Shown here: piece by piece, positions 8,931-16,863 of the stretch
Layout: the number at the start of each line of letters is the position of its first letter
Numbering within the stretch: the stretch's first letter is position 1
Source: RGIG5612 sp045616165
GTDB taxonomy: Bacteria > Bacillota > Clostridia > Lachnospirales > Lachnospiraceae
Direction of reading: 5' to 3'
NCBI GenBank assembly: GCA_045616165.1
Contig: JAZLGF010000004.1
Location: 1-41,275 of the forward strand
DNA: 41,275 nt
The notes under the pieces: model-generated
Database searches by the model: none
What the model saw: the letters and a program-made list of their open reading frames with translations, nothing else
What the model was told of the DNA's origin: nothing
Position numbers and translations under genes: made by a program

Positions 8931-9138
8931 AAGACCATACAAGTGCGATGGAAGGGCCTGTTCAAATCCCTTCTTATAGAATTGAAGTCACAATTTACGA
9001 CTTTATAAAATAAAAATTCTTGTATTTATGAATACTTTCCTGTATATTTTTATTCAAGCACATTCGTGCAGTGAGCCATTCGCTCAAATCTGGCAGTTTC
9101 TGCCAATTTTCAAAAACTTAGTAACAAAATTAAAATAC

Positions 9139-9167
9139 TTGACGATATAGGATAAATCCTATACATT
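9139..9167 (+). promoter_or_regulatory. promoter of the antitoxin remnant operon
   Basis: TTGACG at 9139-9144 and TACATT at 9162-9167 are separated by 17 bp. The spacer contains the palindromic operator, so repressor binding would block polymerase. Confidence 0.6.
9146..9163. promoter_or_regulatory. operator palindrome in the TA promoter
   Basis: TATAGGAT-AA-ATCCTATA is a perfect 8+8 inverted repeat located between the -35 and -10. It is the expected kind of site for autoregulation by the HTH antitoxin encoded at 9280. Confidence 0.7.
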
Positions 9168-9182
9168 ATAAAGGAGTAATGA

Positions 9183-9283
9183 ATGAAATTTGAAGTTCTG
9201 TAAAGACACCAATATCGCAGATAGATATAGCAAAGAAATATAGAAAGGATTATCTTAAAAGAAAGGAAAGCGAGAAAAAATGA
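9183..9283 (+). pseudogene. internally deleted HigB/RelE-type toxin remnant
   Basis: An ATG at 9183 reads MKFEVL and then stops. In the +2 frame shortly afterwards, the DNA encodes KTPISQIDIAKKYRKDYLKR and further lysines, ending in TGA at 9281-9283, which overlaps the antitoxin ATG. These are the typical first residues and basic C-terminal tail of Gp49/HigB-type toxins, whose genes overlap or abut their antitoxin in this way. The catalytic middle (roughly 80 residues expected) is missing, so no toxin can be made. The assignment is by pattern; there is no other trace of the gene. Confidence 0.65.
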
Positions 9284-9564
9284 GTAATAGATTTGAAGAT
9301 TTTTTAAGTGAGCAATTGCGAGATCCAGAATTTAGAGAAGAGTATGAAGCTCTTCAACCGGAACATGCTATTATTCAGGCATTTATTGATGCAAGAAAGC
9401 AATCAGGACTTACTCAAAAGGAGCTTTCTAAAAGAACAGGAATTGCTCAAGGCGATATTAGCAAGATAGAAAAAGGAAATGCCAACCCTTCTCTGAAAAC
9501 ATTAAGACGCTTAGCAGAAGGAATGAATATGAAATTAAAAATAGAATTTTTGCAAACAAAATAA
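9280..9564 (+). CDS. HigA-type XRE antitoxin (orphan)
   Basis: The 94-residue protein has an HTH_3 domain at about residues 40-90: SGLTQKELSKRTG, then IAQGDISKIEKGNANPS, then LKTLRRLAEGM. The N-terminal leader (FEDFLSEQLRDPEFREEYEAL) is characteristic of HigA-like antitoxins paired with Gp49-type toxins. It would bind its own promoter palindrome at 9146-9163. The upstream toxin is deleted, leaving antitoxin, promoter and operator intact. The gene lies between the two direct repeats that start in tRNA-Ser. Confidence 0.85.
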   Translation: MSNRFEDFLSEQLRDPEFREEYEALQPEHAIIQAFIDARKQSGLTQKELSKRTGIAQGDISKIEKGNANPSLKTLRRLAEGMNMKLKIEFLQTK

Positions 9565-9683
9565 CTTTTAAGAAAGCATAAATAAGCACAACAGATGGCT
9601 TGATTCACATTAAAACTGGAGCAAAATAATTGATTTAATTTATTGTTATCACGGATGCGATGCATGCTCCCTTCTAAATATTT

Positions 9684-9716
9684 TTGATAATAAATTGATA
9701 ACAAACTGATAACAAA
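9684..9716 (+). repeat. three tandem 11-bp iterons
   Basis: TTGATAATAAA, TTGATAACAAA and CTGATAACAAA follow each other without gaps. The 11-bp period puts the three sites on one face of the helix, as in arm-type recombinase sites or initiator iterons. They lie 76 bp inside the right direct repeat. The rest of 9565-9791 holds no convincing gene. Confidence 0.65.
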
Positions 9717-9791
9717 GCAATTTAACGATTTTTTATAGTAAAAAACGTTGAAAATAAAGCATTTTTCACCAGCCCAGAAAAAGGAATATTT

Positions 9792-9893
9792 TTCAAATCC
9801 CTCTTTCTCCGGGCAAAGGAAAACCACCAATAGGTGGTTTTTCCTATGCCCGCAGAAAGTTGGTATTTACCGAGCGCCGGAGGCGCGGGCAAA
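9792..9893 (+). repeat. right direct repeat (attR-like)
   Basis: This is the second copy of 8594-8696, containing the last 20 bases of tRNA-Ser(GCT), the terminator hairpin and the GAGCGCCGGAGGCGCGGGC tail. No tRNA body precedes it. The sequence between the repeats (8697-9791) has no integrase or transposase, so the tract would be a remnant or a non-autonomous element. Confidence 0.75.
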
Positions 9894-9991
9894 GGCCTTC
9901 CTTTTTTATTACACATTAAGGAAGGATTGTCGTATAATGTTTAGTATAAAACCAAAAAATCAAAAAGCAATTAATAGAAAGAGAATGAAAA

Positions 9992-10639
9992 ATGGATATA
10001 GGAAGTATTAATAATGTATTAGTAATAGGAGCACATTTTGATGATGCGGAACTAGGATGCGGTGGCACAATGGCAAGACTTGTTGCAGAAAACAAAAAGG
10101 TTTATAAGCTGACGCTTACAAATAACGAAACGAATTTTACGCAACGAAACATAAAGGTAGATTTTGAAGACAGTAAAAAAGATAGTCTTGAAGCATCAAA
10201 AGTTTTGGGAGTAGAGGAAATCGAGGACTTTGATTTTGTTGCTTGCAATCAACTAAAATATTCAACGGAACTTATGCAACAGATTGAAAAGATTATTTTC
10301 GATAAACAAATCGATACGGTTTTTATACACTTTGATTCAGATACGAATCAGGATCATGTTGAGGCTTCAAAACTTTCGTTAACCGCAGCGCGTCACTGCA
10401 AAAATATTTTTTATTACCAGTCAAATGGATATGTACTTGAAAAAGTTTTTTATCCTACGGTATTTTTTGATGTTTCAGATTTTATCGATAAAAAGAAAGA
10501 AGCATTAATGAAATATAGAGGTGACCATAATCGTTATGAAAGACTTTTTGGCATTTCACTTCATCGTACAGAAATATGGGGATATGCAATGGAAGTGAAA
10601 AATGCAGAAGGCTTCGTACCTATTAAACTTTGTTTGTAA
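9992..10639 (+). CDS. PIG-L/LmbE family deacetylase
   Basis: This protein has 215 residues. The zinc-binding motif AHFDDAELGCGG gives H15 and D18, and the third ligand is H122 in DTNQDHVEAS; together these are the hallmark of the PIG-L N-deacetylase family, which removes acetyl groups from amino sugars and related metabolites. No signal peptide is seen, so it is cytoplasmic. The formyltransferase-like gene follows after 35 bp on the same strand, suggesting a two-step change of an N-acetyl group. The ATG at 9992 has only a weak purine-rich site. It is the first gene after the tRNA-Ser element. Confidence 0.85.
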   Translation: MDIGSINNVLVIGAHFDDAELGCGGTMARLVAENKKVYKLTLTNNETNFTQRNIKVDFEDSKKDSLEASKVLGVEEIEDFDFVACNQLKYSTELMQQIEKIIFDKQIDTVFIHFDSDTNQDHVEASKLSLTAARHCKNIFYYQSNGYVLEKVFYPTVFFDVSDFIDKKKEALMKYRGDHNRYERLFGISLHRTEIWGYAMEVKNAEGFVPIKLCL

Positions 10640-10674
10640 TAAGCGGAACATGTTAAGCCGCAATTAAGGAAAAA

Positions 10675-11640
10675 ATGGGAAAAGTAGTGTTAGTTGCCTG
10701 CACAAATGTTGGCAGAGCAATAATCGAAGAAATATATAGCAATGAAAATATAAAAGCGGAAATAGTCGGAGTAGTAAACTTAAATGCAACGGTGGCGCTT
10801 GGGAAAGCAAATTATGATAGCTATTTAGACCTTGGCGCAAAATACGCAGAGGGCAGGTTAGAGTGCAAAGGTAAAGCTCCGCTTAATATTCATTATTGTC
10901 AAAATGTTAATGATACCGAAACGTTGGCATTCATAAAGCAATGTGATCCAGATATAGTTATTCAATCGGGATGGTCACAAAAATTTAGAGAAGAACTTCT
11001 TAATATCCCTAAATACGGATGCATAGGAGAACACCCAGCACCACTTCCAAGAGGAAGAGGCGCGGCATGTGTTAACTGGGCTATTCTCACGGGTGAAACA
11101 AACTGGGGAGATTCTTTCTTCCACATGGTTGATAAATATGACGCGGGAGAAGTATATGCTCAAAATTATTTTGACATAATTGAAGATGATAACGTTTATA
11201 CAGTTTATGAGAAAGTGGCATCAGTAGCATCAAAAGCTGTCAGGGAAAATATTGATAAGTGGTGTAGTGGAGAATTTGAAAGTATAAAACTCGACGAATC
11301 AACCGCGACATATTATGGAAAACGTTGCCCGGCAGACGGAGAAATCAAAACATTCGATATGCCGGTAGCAAAGGCACATGATTTCATAAGAGCACAAACG
11401 TTTCCATATCCGGGAGCATATATAATGAAAGAACTTTCGGATGGAAAAACACATAAAATAATCTTAGTTAGTAGCAAAATAAAACATGATATGCATGTAG
11501 ATTATGAGCCGGGAGAATTTTTTAAATTAGATAAGGAAAGCTCGGGAGTGTTCGTTACATGTGCAGCCGGGGATGTACTTGAAATCCTAAGAGTGAAAGT
11601 AGACGATAATCCTACATCGTGGGCAGGAGAAATTTTATAA
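10675..11640 (+). CDS. formyltransferase-family protein lacking the catalytic Asn
   Basis: This 321-residue protein is similar to methionyl-tRNA and sugar formyltransferases. It has an N-terminal fold with IQSGWSQKFREELL, an active-site loop CIGEHPAPLPRGRGAA, and KYDAGEVYAQ, followed by a C-terminal OB-like part. Formyl transfer normally uses Asn-x-His and a downstream Asp. Here H120 and D156 keep the normal spacing of 36, but the Asn position is G118. It could transfer formyl from 10-formyl-THF to an amine, perhaps the one exposed by the PIG-L partner, or it may have a changed chemistry. It is not the housekeeping fmt by context. AAGGA precedes the ATG. Confidence 0.75.
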   Translation: MGKVVLVACTNVGRAIIEEIYSNENIKAEIVGVVNLNATVALGKANYDSYLDLGAKYAEGRLECKGKAPLNIHYCQNVNDTETLAFIKQCDPDIVIQSGWSQKFREELLNIPKYGCIGEHPAPLPRGRGAACVNWAILTGETNWGDSFFHMVDKYDAGEVYAQNYFDIIEDDNVYTVYEKVASVASKAVRENIDKWCSGEFESIKLDESTATYYGKRCPADGEIKTFDMPVAKAHDFIRAQTFPYPGAYIMKELSDGKTHKIILVSSKIKHDMHVDYEPGEFFKLDKESSGVFVTCAAGDVLEILRVKVDDNPTSWAGEIL

Positions 11641-11645
11641 AGAAA

Positions 11646-11677
11646 AAGGCCTGGAGATTCAATACTCCAGGCCTTCT
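11646..11677. terminator. bidirectional terminator
   Basis: AAGGCCTGGAG (11646-11656) pairs perfectly with CTCCAGGCCTT (11665-11675) across an 8-base loop. The T-run is better on the minus strand (TTTTTC), so it mainly ends the Fe-S flavoprotein gene, and it may also end the formyltransferase transcript. Confidence 0.85.
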
Positions 11678-11692
11678 AAATTTAAACAAAAA

Positions 11693-12640
11693 CTATTTAT
11701 TAATCTTTGGAACGTCCATTCTAAATTTAGAAACGAGATCTTTATAGTTAGTGTTAAAGTTTTCTTTAATTTCACCCATAGCTTTGCCAGCTTTAATATG
11801 CATCTTTTCGATGTTGTCAACATGAAGCTTTTGGCCATAAGGAGCCCAACGTGATTTAGAAAGAGCTTCCTCGGTGAAACTGATTTTAAGTTTTCCATCA
11901 ACAACTTCTACTGTGCCTTCAACATTACATTGTGGACAATAAGTTGTTCCGTCAGGATTAACGCGAAGAAGATTGCTATGGCAGTAAGGACAAAAGCCTT
12001 CCATTCCAACATAATCAGCGTTCTTTCCAGTTTCTTTTTTGTAGTTAACTGCGTTGGCTACGTTAACACCCATCTGGTGAACACGCTCTAAAACTTCAGG
12101 AGCAATCATAACAGCCTGGAAAGCAGTTTGGAAATCAAAGTGCTCGCAATCTACAACACCGTTGTAAACGCCAACAAGTTCCATTGTGATTTCACGCATG
12201 ATGTTTGGCATATAATCTGTCCAGTCTGTGCCACCGATTGAGAAACATGCGCCAACTTTACAAATATCGACACCCTGAGTAATTCTGCGGTAATCTCCAC
12301 TAGCATGAAGTTTGTTTAAGAACTTAATCATGATTCCCGGAGGAAGAAGATTATAAGCAGGAGCAGAAACGATAATAGCGTCTGCTTTTCTCATTTCCAT
12401 TTCAATGAAATGGAAGTTGTCTTTTTCGATACCATGTACACAACGGAATTCGAAGTCACCTTCGATTTTCTTGTTCATACATGTTTCGCAACCGATACAA
12501 GGTTCAATTTCTGCATCGTGTAAATTAATGAAGCTTACTTCAGCGTTAGGATCAATTTCTAAAACGCCTTTGAAAGCTTCAGTCATCATTAATTCTGTGT
12601 TGCCGTTTTTACGACCACAGCATAAACCTAAAACTTTCAT
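11693..12640 (-). CDS. Fe-S flavoprotein with C-terminal zinc ribbon (paralog 1)
   Basis: This protein has 315 residues. The N-terminal flavodoxin-like fold (MKVLGLCCGRKNGNTELMM, FMN-binding loop GRKNGNT) resembles NADPH-dependent FMN reductases and iron-sulfur flavoproteins. EPCIGCETCMNKK with a later Cys is the compact cysteine motif that holds a [4Fe-4S] cluster in Isf proteins. A C-terminal zinc ribbon, CPYC-x14-CPQC, is an extra feature shared with the paralogs at 17952 and 28974. GGAGG at 12646-12650 fixes the ATG at 12640; the longer open frame to 13174 is antisense to the next gene. It is expected to be a cytoplasmic electron carrier or reductase; the substrate is unknown. Confidence 0.8.
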   Translation of the reverse strand: MKVLGLCCGRKNGNTELMMTEAFKGVLEIDPNAEVSFINLHDAEIEPCIGCETCMNKKIEGDFEFRCVHGIEKDNFHFIEMEMRKADAIIVSAPAYNLLPPGIMIKFLNKLHASGDYRRITQGVDICKVGACFSIGGTDWTDYMPNIMREITMELVGVYNGVVDCEHFDFQTAFQAVMIAPEVLERVHQMGVNVANAVNYKKETGKNADYVGMEGFCPYCHSNLLRVNPDGTTYCPQCNVEGTVEVVDGKLKISFTEEALSKSRWAPYGQKLHVDNIEKMHIKAGKAMGEIKENFNTNYKDLVSKFRMDVPKINK

Positions 12641-12693
12641 AATATCCTCCCATAAAAAAATATAATATAAGTATACAACAAGATGAGAATAAA

Positions 12694-12722
12694 TTGAATG
12701 GAATAAAAAATAATGGTAAAAT
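12694..12722 (+). promoter_or_regulatory. promoter of the SpoIIE-type phosphatase gene
   Basis: TTGAAT at 12694-12699 and TAAAAT at 12717-12722 are separated by 17 bp, 34 bp before the ATG. Confidence 0.5.
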
Positions 12723-12755
12723 TTATAAAATAAATAACAATACGGAGGGCATACT

Positions 12756-14207
12756 ATGGGAAGAAGAGATGACTTTAAAGATGATGTCATGAAAAATATC
12801 AACAGCGAAATTGAAAAAGGTAATGTTTTTGCTGTTAATGAAATTGCAGCCAATATGATGGCCGGAATTGTTTTGATGGCTATGGTTGCAATCATAATTC
12901 TGTGTTGGTTACTTAATGAGTTCGGAGTGTTTACCGCTGATAAACCAAGTATGCGAATTGCAGTAATACTTGCACTCATCGTAGAAATGCCAATATTGAT
13001 TTTGAACATGAAACTTAAAGGCGCAGCTCCATGGATTAAAATGACGTTGCTTGTAGATCTTCTTATTGAAGTTTCAATATTAACAAGTGTACTTGGACAC
13101 AATACATATTTAGCTTTAGTTATTCCTGTGATTTTAAGTATTAGATATTGTGAAAAGAAATTGACAAAAATCATGGCAATTCTATCTTATATTGCTTTTA
13201 TTGTTTCTACAGTAATATGCGCATTTTTAGGAATACCAAACATGAATTCCGTTAAACTTAATAACGTAGAACTTGTTATAGATGGCCAAATAAAGAACGC
13301 AGTAATTGAACATGGATTTGATAAAGGTCAGTACCTTGTTTCAGAAATAGTTAACGACCTTATACCAAGACTTTTGATTTTAACAGTCATTTGTATCGTT
13401 TGTTATCTCATTGCAAAAAGAAATAAAGAAGCAATTGATCTTCAAAGTGAAGTTGCTCTTAAATCTTCTAGAATTGAAACAGAGTTATCATTAGCTACAG
13501 AAATTCAAACAAGTATGCTCCCATGTATCTTCCCAGCTTTCCCAGAGCATGCACAGCTTGACCTCTACGCTATGAACTTCCCTGCAAAAGAAGTTGGCGG
13601 AGATTTTTATGATTATTTTAAGATTGATGATGACCATGTAGCGCTTGTTATGGCTGACGTTTCAGGAAAAGGAATTGGCGCAGCGCTTTTTATGACAATA
13701 TCAAAAATTGTTATTAAGAACCAGCTTCTTCTTGGAATAGGACCTGCTAAAGCTCTTACTGAAGCAAATGTTCAAATTAGCGAAAATAATAGCGCTGGAC
13801 TTTTTGTTACTACATGGGCAGGTGTTTATGAAATTTCAACTGGCACATTAAGATATACAAATGCGGGACATAATCCGCCAATCGTAAAAAGAAAAGGCCA
13901 GGATCCTGAATATATTAAAGGAATCCAAGGTATTGTTGTTGCTGGATTTGATACAACTCAATACAAAGAAGCAGAAATTAAACTTGAAAAAGATGATGAA
14001 ATCTTCTTATATACTGATGGCGTAACGGAAGCAACAAACTTAAATAACGAACTTTATGGTGAAGATAGATTACTTAAACAAATTGCAGCTACAACAAATG
14101 AATCACTTGAAGAGCAACTTAATGATTTGAAAGCTGATATTGATAAATTTGTTGATGGTGCAGAGCAGTTTGACGATATAACAATTATGGCTATGAGAGT
14201 TGAATAA
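12756..14207 (+). CDS. membrane PP2C/SpoIIE-type serine phosphatase
   Basis: This protein has 483 residues. About six membrane segments fill residues 28-225. The PP2C-like SpoIIE/RsbU domain then follows: the LATEIQTSMLP linker helix, VGGDFYDYF with metal-binding Asp, MADVSGKGIGAALFM, NAGHNPP, LYTDGVTEA and the final FDDITIMAMR. Such proteins dephosphorylate anti-anti-sigma factors or related partners in response to a membrane signal; no partner anti-sigma pair is encoded nearby. ACGGAGGG precedes the ATG. It is divergent from paralog 1 of the Fe-S flavoproteins and is followed after 12 bp by the flavin reductase gene. Confidence 0.9.
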   Translation: MGRRDDFKDDVMKNINSEIEKGNVFAVNEIAANMMAGIVLMAMVAIIILCWLLNEFGVFTADKPSMRIAVILALIVEMPILILNMKLKGAAPWIKMTLLVDLLIEVSILTSVLGHNTYLALVIPVILSIRYCEKKLTKIMAILSYIAFIVSTVICAFLGIPNMNSVKLNNVELVIDGQIKNAVIEHGFDKGQYLVSEIVNDLIPRLLILTVICIVCYLIAKRNKEAIDLQSEVALKSSRIETELSLATEIQTSMLPCIFPAFPEHAQLDLYAMNFPAKEVGGDFYDYFKIDDDHVALVMADVSGKGIGAALFMTISKIVIKNQLLLGIGPAKALTEANVQISENNSAGLFVTTWAGVYEISTGTLRYTNAGHNPPIVKRKGQDPEYIKGIQGIVVAGFDTTQYKEAEIKLEKDDEIFLYTDGVTEATNLNNELYGEDRLLKQIAATTNESLEEQLNDLKADIDKFVDGAEQFDDITIMAMRVE

Positions 14208-14219
14208 TTAGGAGGACTT

Positions 14220-14783
14220 ATGGCTAGGGAGTATTGGAAGCCGGGAAACATGTTATATCCGCTACCAGCGGTAATGGTTAGTTGTCAAAGACCTGGCGAG
14301 AAAGCAAATATAATCACTATTGGATGGGCGGGCACAATATGTTCCGACCCACCAATGCTTTATATTTCAATAAGACCGGATAGATATTCACATGACATTA
14401 TAGAAGAGACGGGCGAGTTTGTTGTAAATCTTGTAAACAAAGAACTTACATGGGCGACAGATTATTGCGGCGTAAAATCAGGACGTGATGTAGATAAATT
14501 TAAAGAAATGAATCTTACGGCTATTGCATCAAAAACTGTTAGCGCACCTTCGATAAAAGAAAGCCCGGTTTCAATTGAGTGCAAAGTTGTCGATATAAAA
14601 AGACTTGGAAGCCATGACATGTATATCGCGAACGTAACAGCAGTTTCTGTTGAAAACGAATACATGAATGCTGATGGAAAATTTGAACTTAATGAACTTG
14701 GTCTTATGGCATATTCACATGGCGAGTACTTTGAACTTGGAAAAAAGCTCGGCAAGTTTGGATATAGTGTAAAGAAAAAATGA
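14220..14783 (+). CDS. flavin reductase family protein
   Basis: This 187-residue FMN-binding split-barrel protein has the pattern PLPAVMVSC, then NIITIGWAGTICSDPPMLYISIRP, then EFVVNL, GVKSGRDVDKF and IECKVVDIKRLGSHDMYIANV. Members reduce FMN with NAD(P)H or act as small flavoproteins. TAGGAGGAC precedes the ATG at 14220. The GNAT gene overlaps its end by 4 bp (ATGA), so the two are translationally coupled. Three Fe-S flavoproteins in this window are conceivable partners, but that is inference only. Confidence 0.85.
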   Translation: MAREYWKPGNMLYPLPAVMVSCQRPGEKANIITIGWAGTICSDPPMLYISIRPDRYSHDIIEETGEFVVNLVNKELTWATDYCGVKSGRDVDKFKEMNLTAIASKTVSAPSIKESPVSIECKVVDIKRLGSHDMYIANVTAVSVENEYMNADGKFELNELGLMAYSHGEYFELGKKLGKFGYSVKKK

Positions 14784-15277
14784 AAGTCAGATTAGGAACT
14801 TTAGGCGATACCGAAAAAGTTGCAAAGATATATGAAGTCGCAAAGGATTTCATGAAAGCTAATAATAATGCATCACAGTGGAGACCGAATTATCCGCTTG
14901 CCATAGACTTTGAAGAAGATATAGAAAATGGCAGAGGATATGTAATTGAAGATGATGAGGGTGAAGTTGTAGCTGGCTTTGCCTTAATAATTGGTGAAGA
15001 ACCAACTTATTTAGATATTGAAGATGGTACCTGGATTGACCCAACAGAATATGGTACAATTCACAGGCTTGCTTCGTTGCCAGAAGCAAAAGGCGTATTC
15101 GATACATGTCTTAAATTTTGTCTTGAAAAAATAAAACATCTTAGAGCTGACACACATATAGACAACAAGATAATGATTCATTTACTAGAAAGCCGCGGAT
15201 TTAAAAGATGCGGAATTATAACGGTAATAAATAACACGAAACGTGAGGCATATGAACTAACAACAAAGGAGAAATGA
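14780..15277 (+). CDS. GNAT family N-acetyltransferase
   Basis: This 165-residue protein has GNAT organisation: an N-terminal RLGTLGDTEKVAKIYEVAKDF helix, VVAGFALII strand, YGTIHRLASLPEAKGVFDTCL (in place of the usual Q/R-x-x-G-x-G/A loop) and the SRGFKRCGI C-terminal strand. It transfers an acyl group from acyl-CoA to an unknown small molecule or protein. It overlaps the flavin reductase by 4 bp and ends 1 bp before the cyclophilin start, so it belongs to the same transcript. Confidence 0.8.
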   Translation: MKVRLGTLGDTEKVAKIYEVAKDFMKANNNASQWRPNYPLAIDFEEDIENGRGYVIEDDEGEVVAGFALIIGEEPTYLDIEDGTWIDPTEYGTIHRLASLPEAKGVFDTCLKFCLEKIKHLRADTHIDNKIMIHLLESRGFKRCGIITVINNTKREAYELTTKEK

Positions 15278-15278
15278 A

Positions 15279-15806
15279 ATGGCACAAAATCCAATCATAA
15301 CAATTAAAATGGAAAATGGCGATATCATGAAAGCAGAGCTTTATCCTGAAATCGCACCTGAAACAGTAAATAATTTTTTAAGCCTTGTAAACAAAGGTTT
15401 TTATAATGGATTAACATTCCACCGCATTATTGCTGGATTTATGATTCAGGGTGGTGACCCTGTTGGTACAGGAATAGGTGGACCGGGATATAGAATTAAA
15501 GGCGAATTTTCTGACAACGGAGTAGAAAATAATTTGAAACATATGAAGGGCGTTCTTTCTATGGCAAGAGCAGCTCATCCGGATTCAGCTGGTTCACAGT
15601 TCTTTATCATGCATGACACTGCATCATATTTAGATGGTCAATATGCTGCATTTGGAAAATTAATTGAAGGTGAAGACGTACTTGATAAAATAGCAACAAC
15701 ACCAACATTTATTGGCGATCGTCCATGTGACAAACAAGTCATGAAAAAAGTAACTGCAGAAACCTTCGGGGTCGAATATCCTGAACCAAATAGAATAGAA
15801 GAATAA
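15279..15806 (+). CDS. cyclophilin-type peptidyl-prolyl isomerase
   Basis: This 175-residue single-domain cyclophilin has FHRIIAGFMIQGGDPVGTG, MARAAHPDSAGSQFFI and YAAFGKLIEGEDVLDKI, which supply the catalytic Arg and the Gln/Phe pocket of the family. There is no signal peptide, so it is cytosolic. AAGGAG lies within the end of the GNAT gene, so the coupling is tight. It catalyses cis-trans isomerisation at prolines and is probably a general folding helper. Confidence 0.95.
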   Translation: MAQNPIITIKMENGDIMKAELYPEIAPETVNNFLSLVNKGFYNGLTFHRIIAGFMIQGGDPVGTGIGGPGYRIKGEFSDNGVENNLKHMKGVLSMARAAHPDSAGSQFFIMHDTASYLDGQYAAFGKLIEGEDVLDKIATTPTFIGDRPCDKQVMKKVTAETFGVEYPEPNRIEE

Positions 15807-15807
15807 A

Positions 15808-16542
15808 TTGAACAATAAAAGACAAGCATTCAAAATCGGAGCATTAAACGCAATTCCAATCGGAATTGCTTATGTTGCAATTGCTTTTTCATTTGGAATT
15901 ATGGCTGTACAGGCTGGTCTAAGTATAGGCCAGTCTTTTCTAATGTCACTTACTAATGTAACAAGCGCTGGACAGATGGCGGCAATCAATATAATCGCAT
16001 CTGGCGGAACATATATTGAACTTGTACTTAATCAGATAATAATTAATATGAGATATGCGCTCATGGGATTTTCGCTTTCACAAAAACTCGACAAAAATAG
16101 CCCGCGTTTTCATAAATTCTTTACAGCCTTTGGAATTACCGATGAAATATTTGCAATCAGCTCAACTAAGATAGGCAAGATTAGTCCGTTTTATCTTTAT
16201 GGAGCTATGGCAGTAGCGATTCCAAGTTGGGCATTTGGCACGTTTTTAGGTGCATGGGCAGGTCAGATTTTACCCGCTTTCGTTGTATCAGCGCTCGGTA
16301 TTTCCATGTATGGTATGTTCATCGGTATAATCATTCCACCAGCAAAACACAATAAAACATTAATATGGGTCATCATAAGCGCAATGGCGTTAAGCGCAGC
16401 GTTTAAGTATGTACCTTTGTTAAATAAAGTTTCAACTGGATTCGTAATTATAATTGTTACAGTAGTTGTTTCGGCAGTAGCGGCACTTCTTAAGCCTATA
16501 GAAGATCCAGAGCCAGCAAAGGAGGGTTCAGATGCAGAATAA
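15808..16542 (+). CDS. azlC: AzlC family branched-chain amino acid exporter subunit
   Basis: This 244-residue membrane protein has about seven segments. It has AzlC features: IGIAYVAIAFSFGIMAVQAGLS near the N-terminus, GQMAAINIIASGGTYIELVLNQ, NMRYALMGFSLS and FGITDEIFAI. With AzlD it forms a two-component exporter for branched-chain amino acids and analogues. The start is TTG at 15808, one base after the cyclophilin stop and without a clear ribosome site, so translation probably depends on coupling. azlD overlaps its end by 11 bp. Confidence 0.9.
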   Translation: MNNKRQAFKIGALNAIPIGIAYVAIAFSFGIMAVQAGLSIGQSFLMSLTNVTSAGQMAAINIIASGGTYIELVLNQIIINMRYALMGFSLSQKLDKNSPRFHKFFTAFGITDEIFAISSTKIGKISPFYLYGAMAVAIPSWAFGTFLGAWAGQILPAFVVSALGISMYGMFIGIIIPPAKHNKTLIWVIISAMALSAAFKYVPLLNKVSTGFVIIIVTVVVSAVAALLKPIEDPEPAKEGSDAE

Positions 16543-16849
16543 CATTTGGATTTACATGCTGGTTATGGCGATAATTACATACTTAGTCAGAATGGTGCCT
16601 TATAGATTTTCAAATAAGGAAATCAAAAATCCATTTATAAAATCATTCTTATATTATGTTCCTTATGCATGTCTCGCCGCGATGGTATTTCCGGCTATCC
16701 TAAGCTCGACGTCGTTTATGATATCGGCAATCATTGGATTTATCGTGGCAATAGTTTTGGCATATTTCGAAAGGAGCATGTTCATAGTAGCCGGCGCCGC
16801 ATGCCTCGCCGTCCTGATCACAGAGATGGTGATAAAATACTTATTGTAA
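16532..16849 (+). CDS. azlD: AzlD family exporter subunit
   Basis: This small 105-residue membrane protein has about four segments and the AzlD opening (MLVMAIITYLVRMVPY, then FIKSFLYYVPYACLAAMVFP). AAAGGAGGG precedes the ATG inside azlC. It is the partner of AzlC and the last gene of the cluster that starts at 14220. The next 300 bp hold only stem-loop sequence and a terminator. Confidence 0.9.
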   Translation: MQNNIWIYMLVMAIITYLVRMVPYRFSNKEIKNPFIKSFLYYVPYACLAAMVFPAILSSTSFMISAIIGFIVAIVLAYFERSMFIVAGAACLAVLITEMVIKYLL

Positions 16850-16863
16850 AAATTGATGACTCG

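Noticed and set aside
9748..10011. Short open frames on both strands across the right direct repeat
   Set aside because: They translate the tRNA 3' end and terminator hairpin; there is no ribosome site and no recognisable protein.
12641..13174. N-terminal extension of the Fe-S flavoprotein at 11693
   Set aside because: It is antisense to the SpoIIE-type phosphatase gene, and a perfect ribosome site precedes the internal ATG at 12640.
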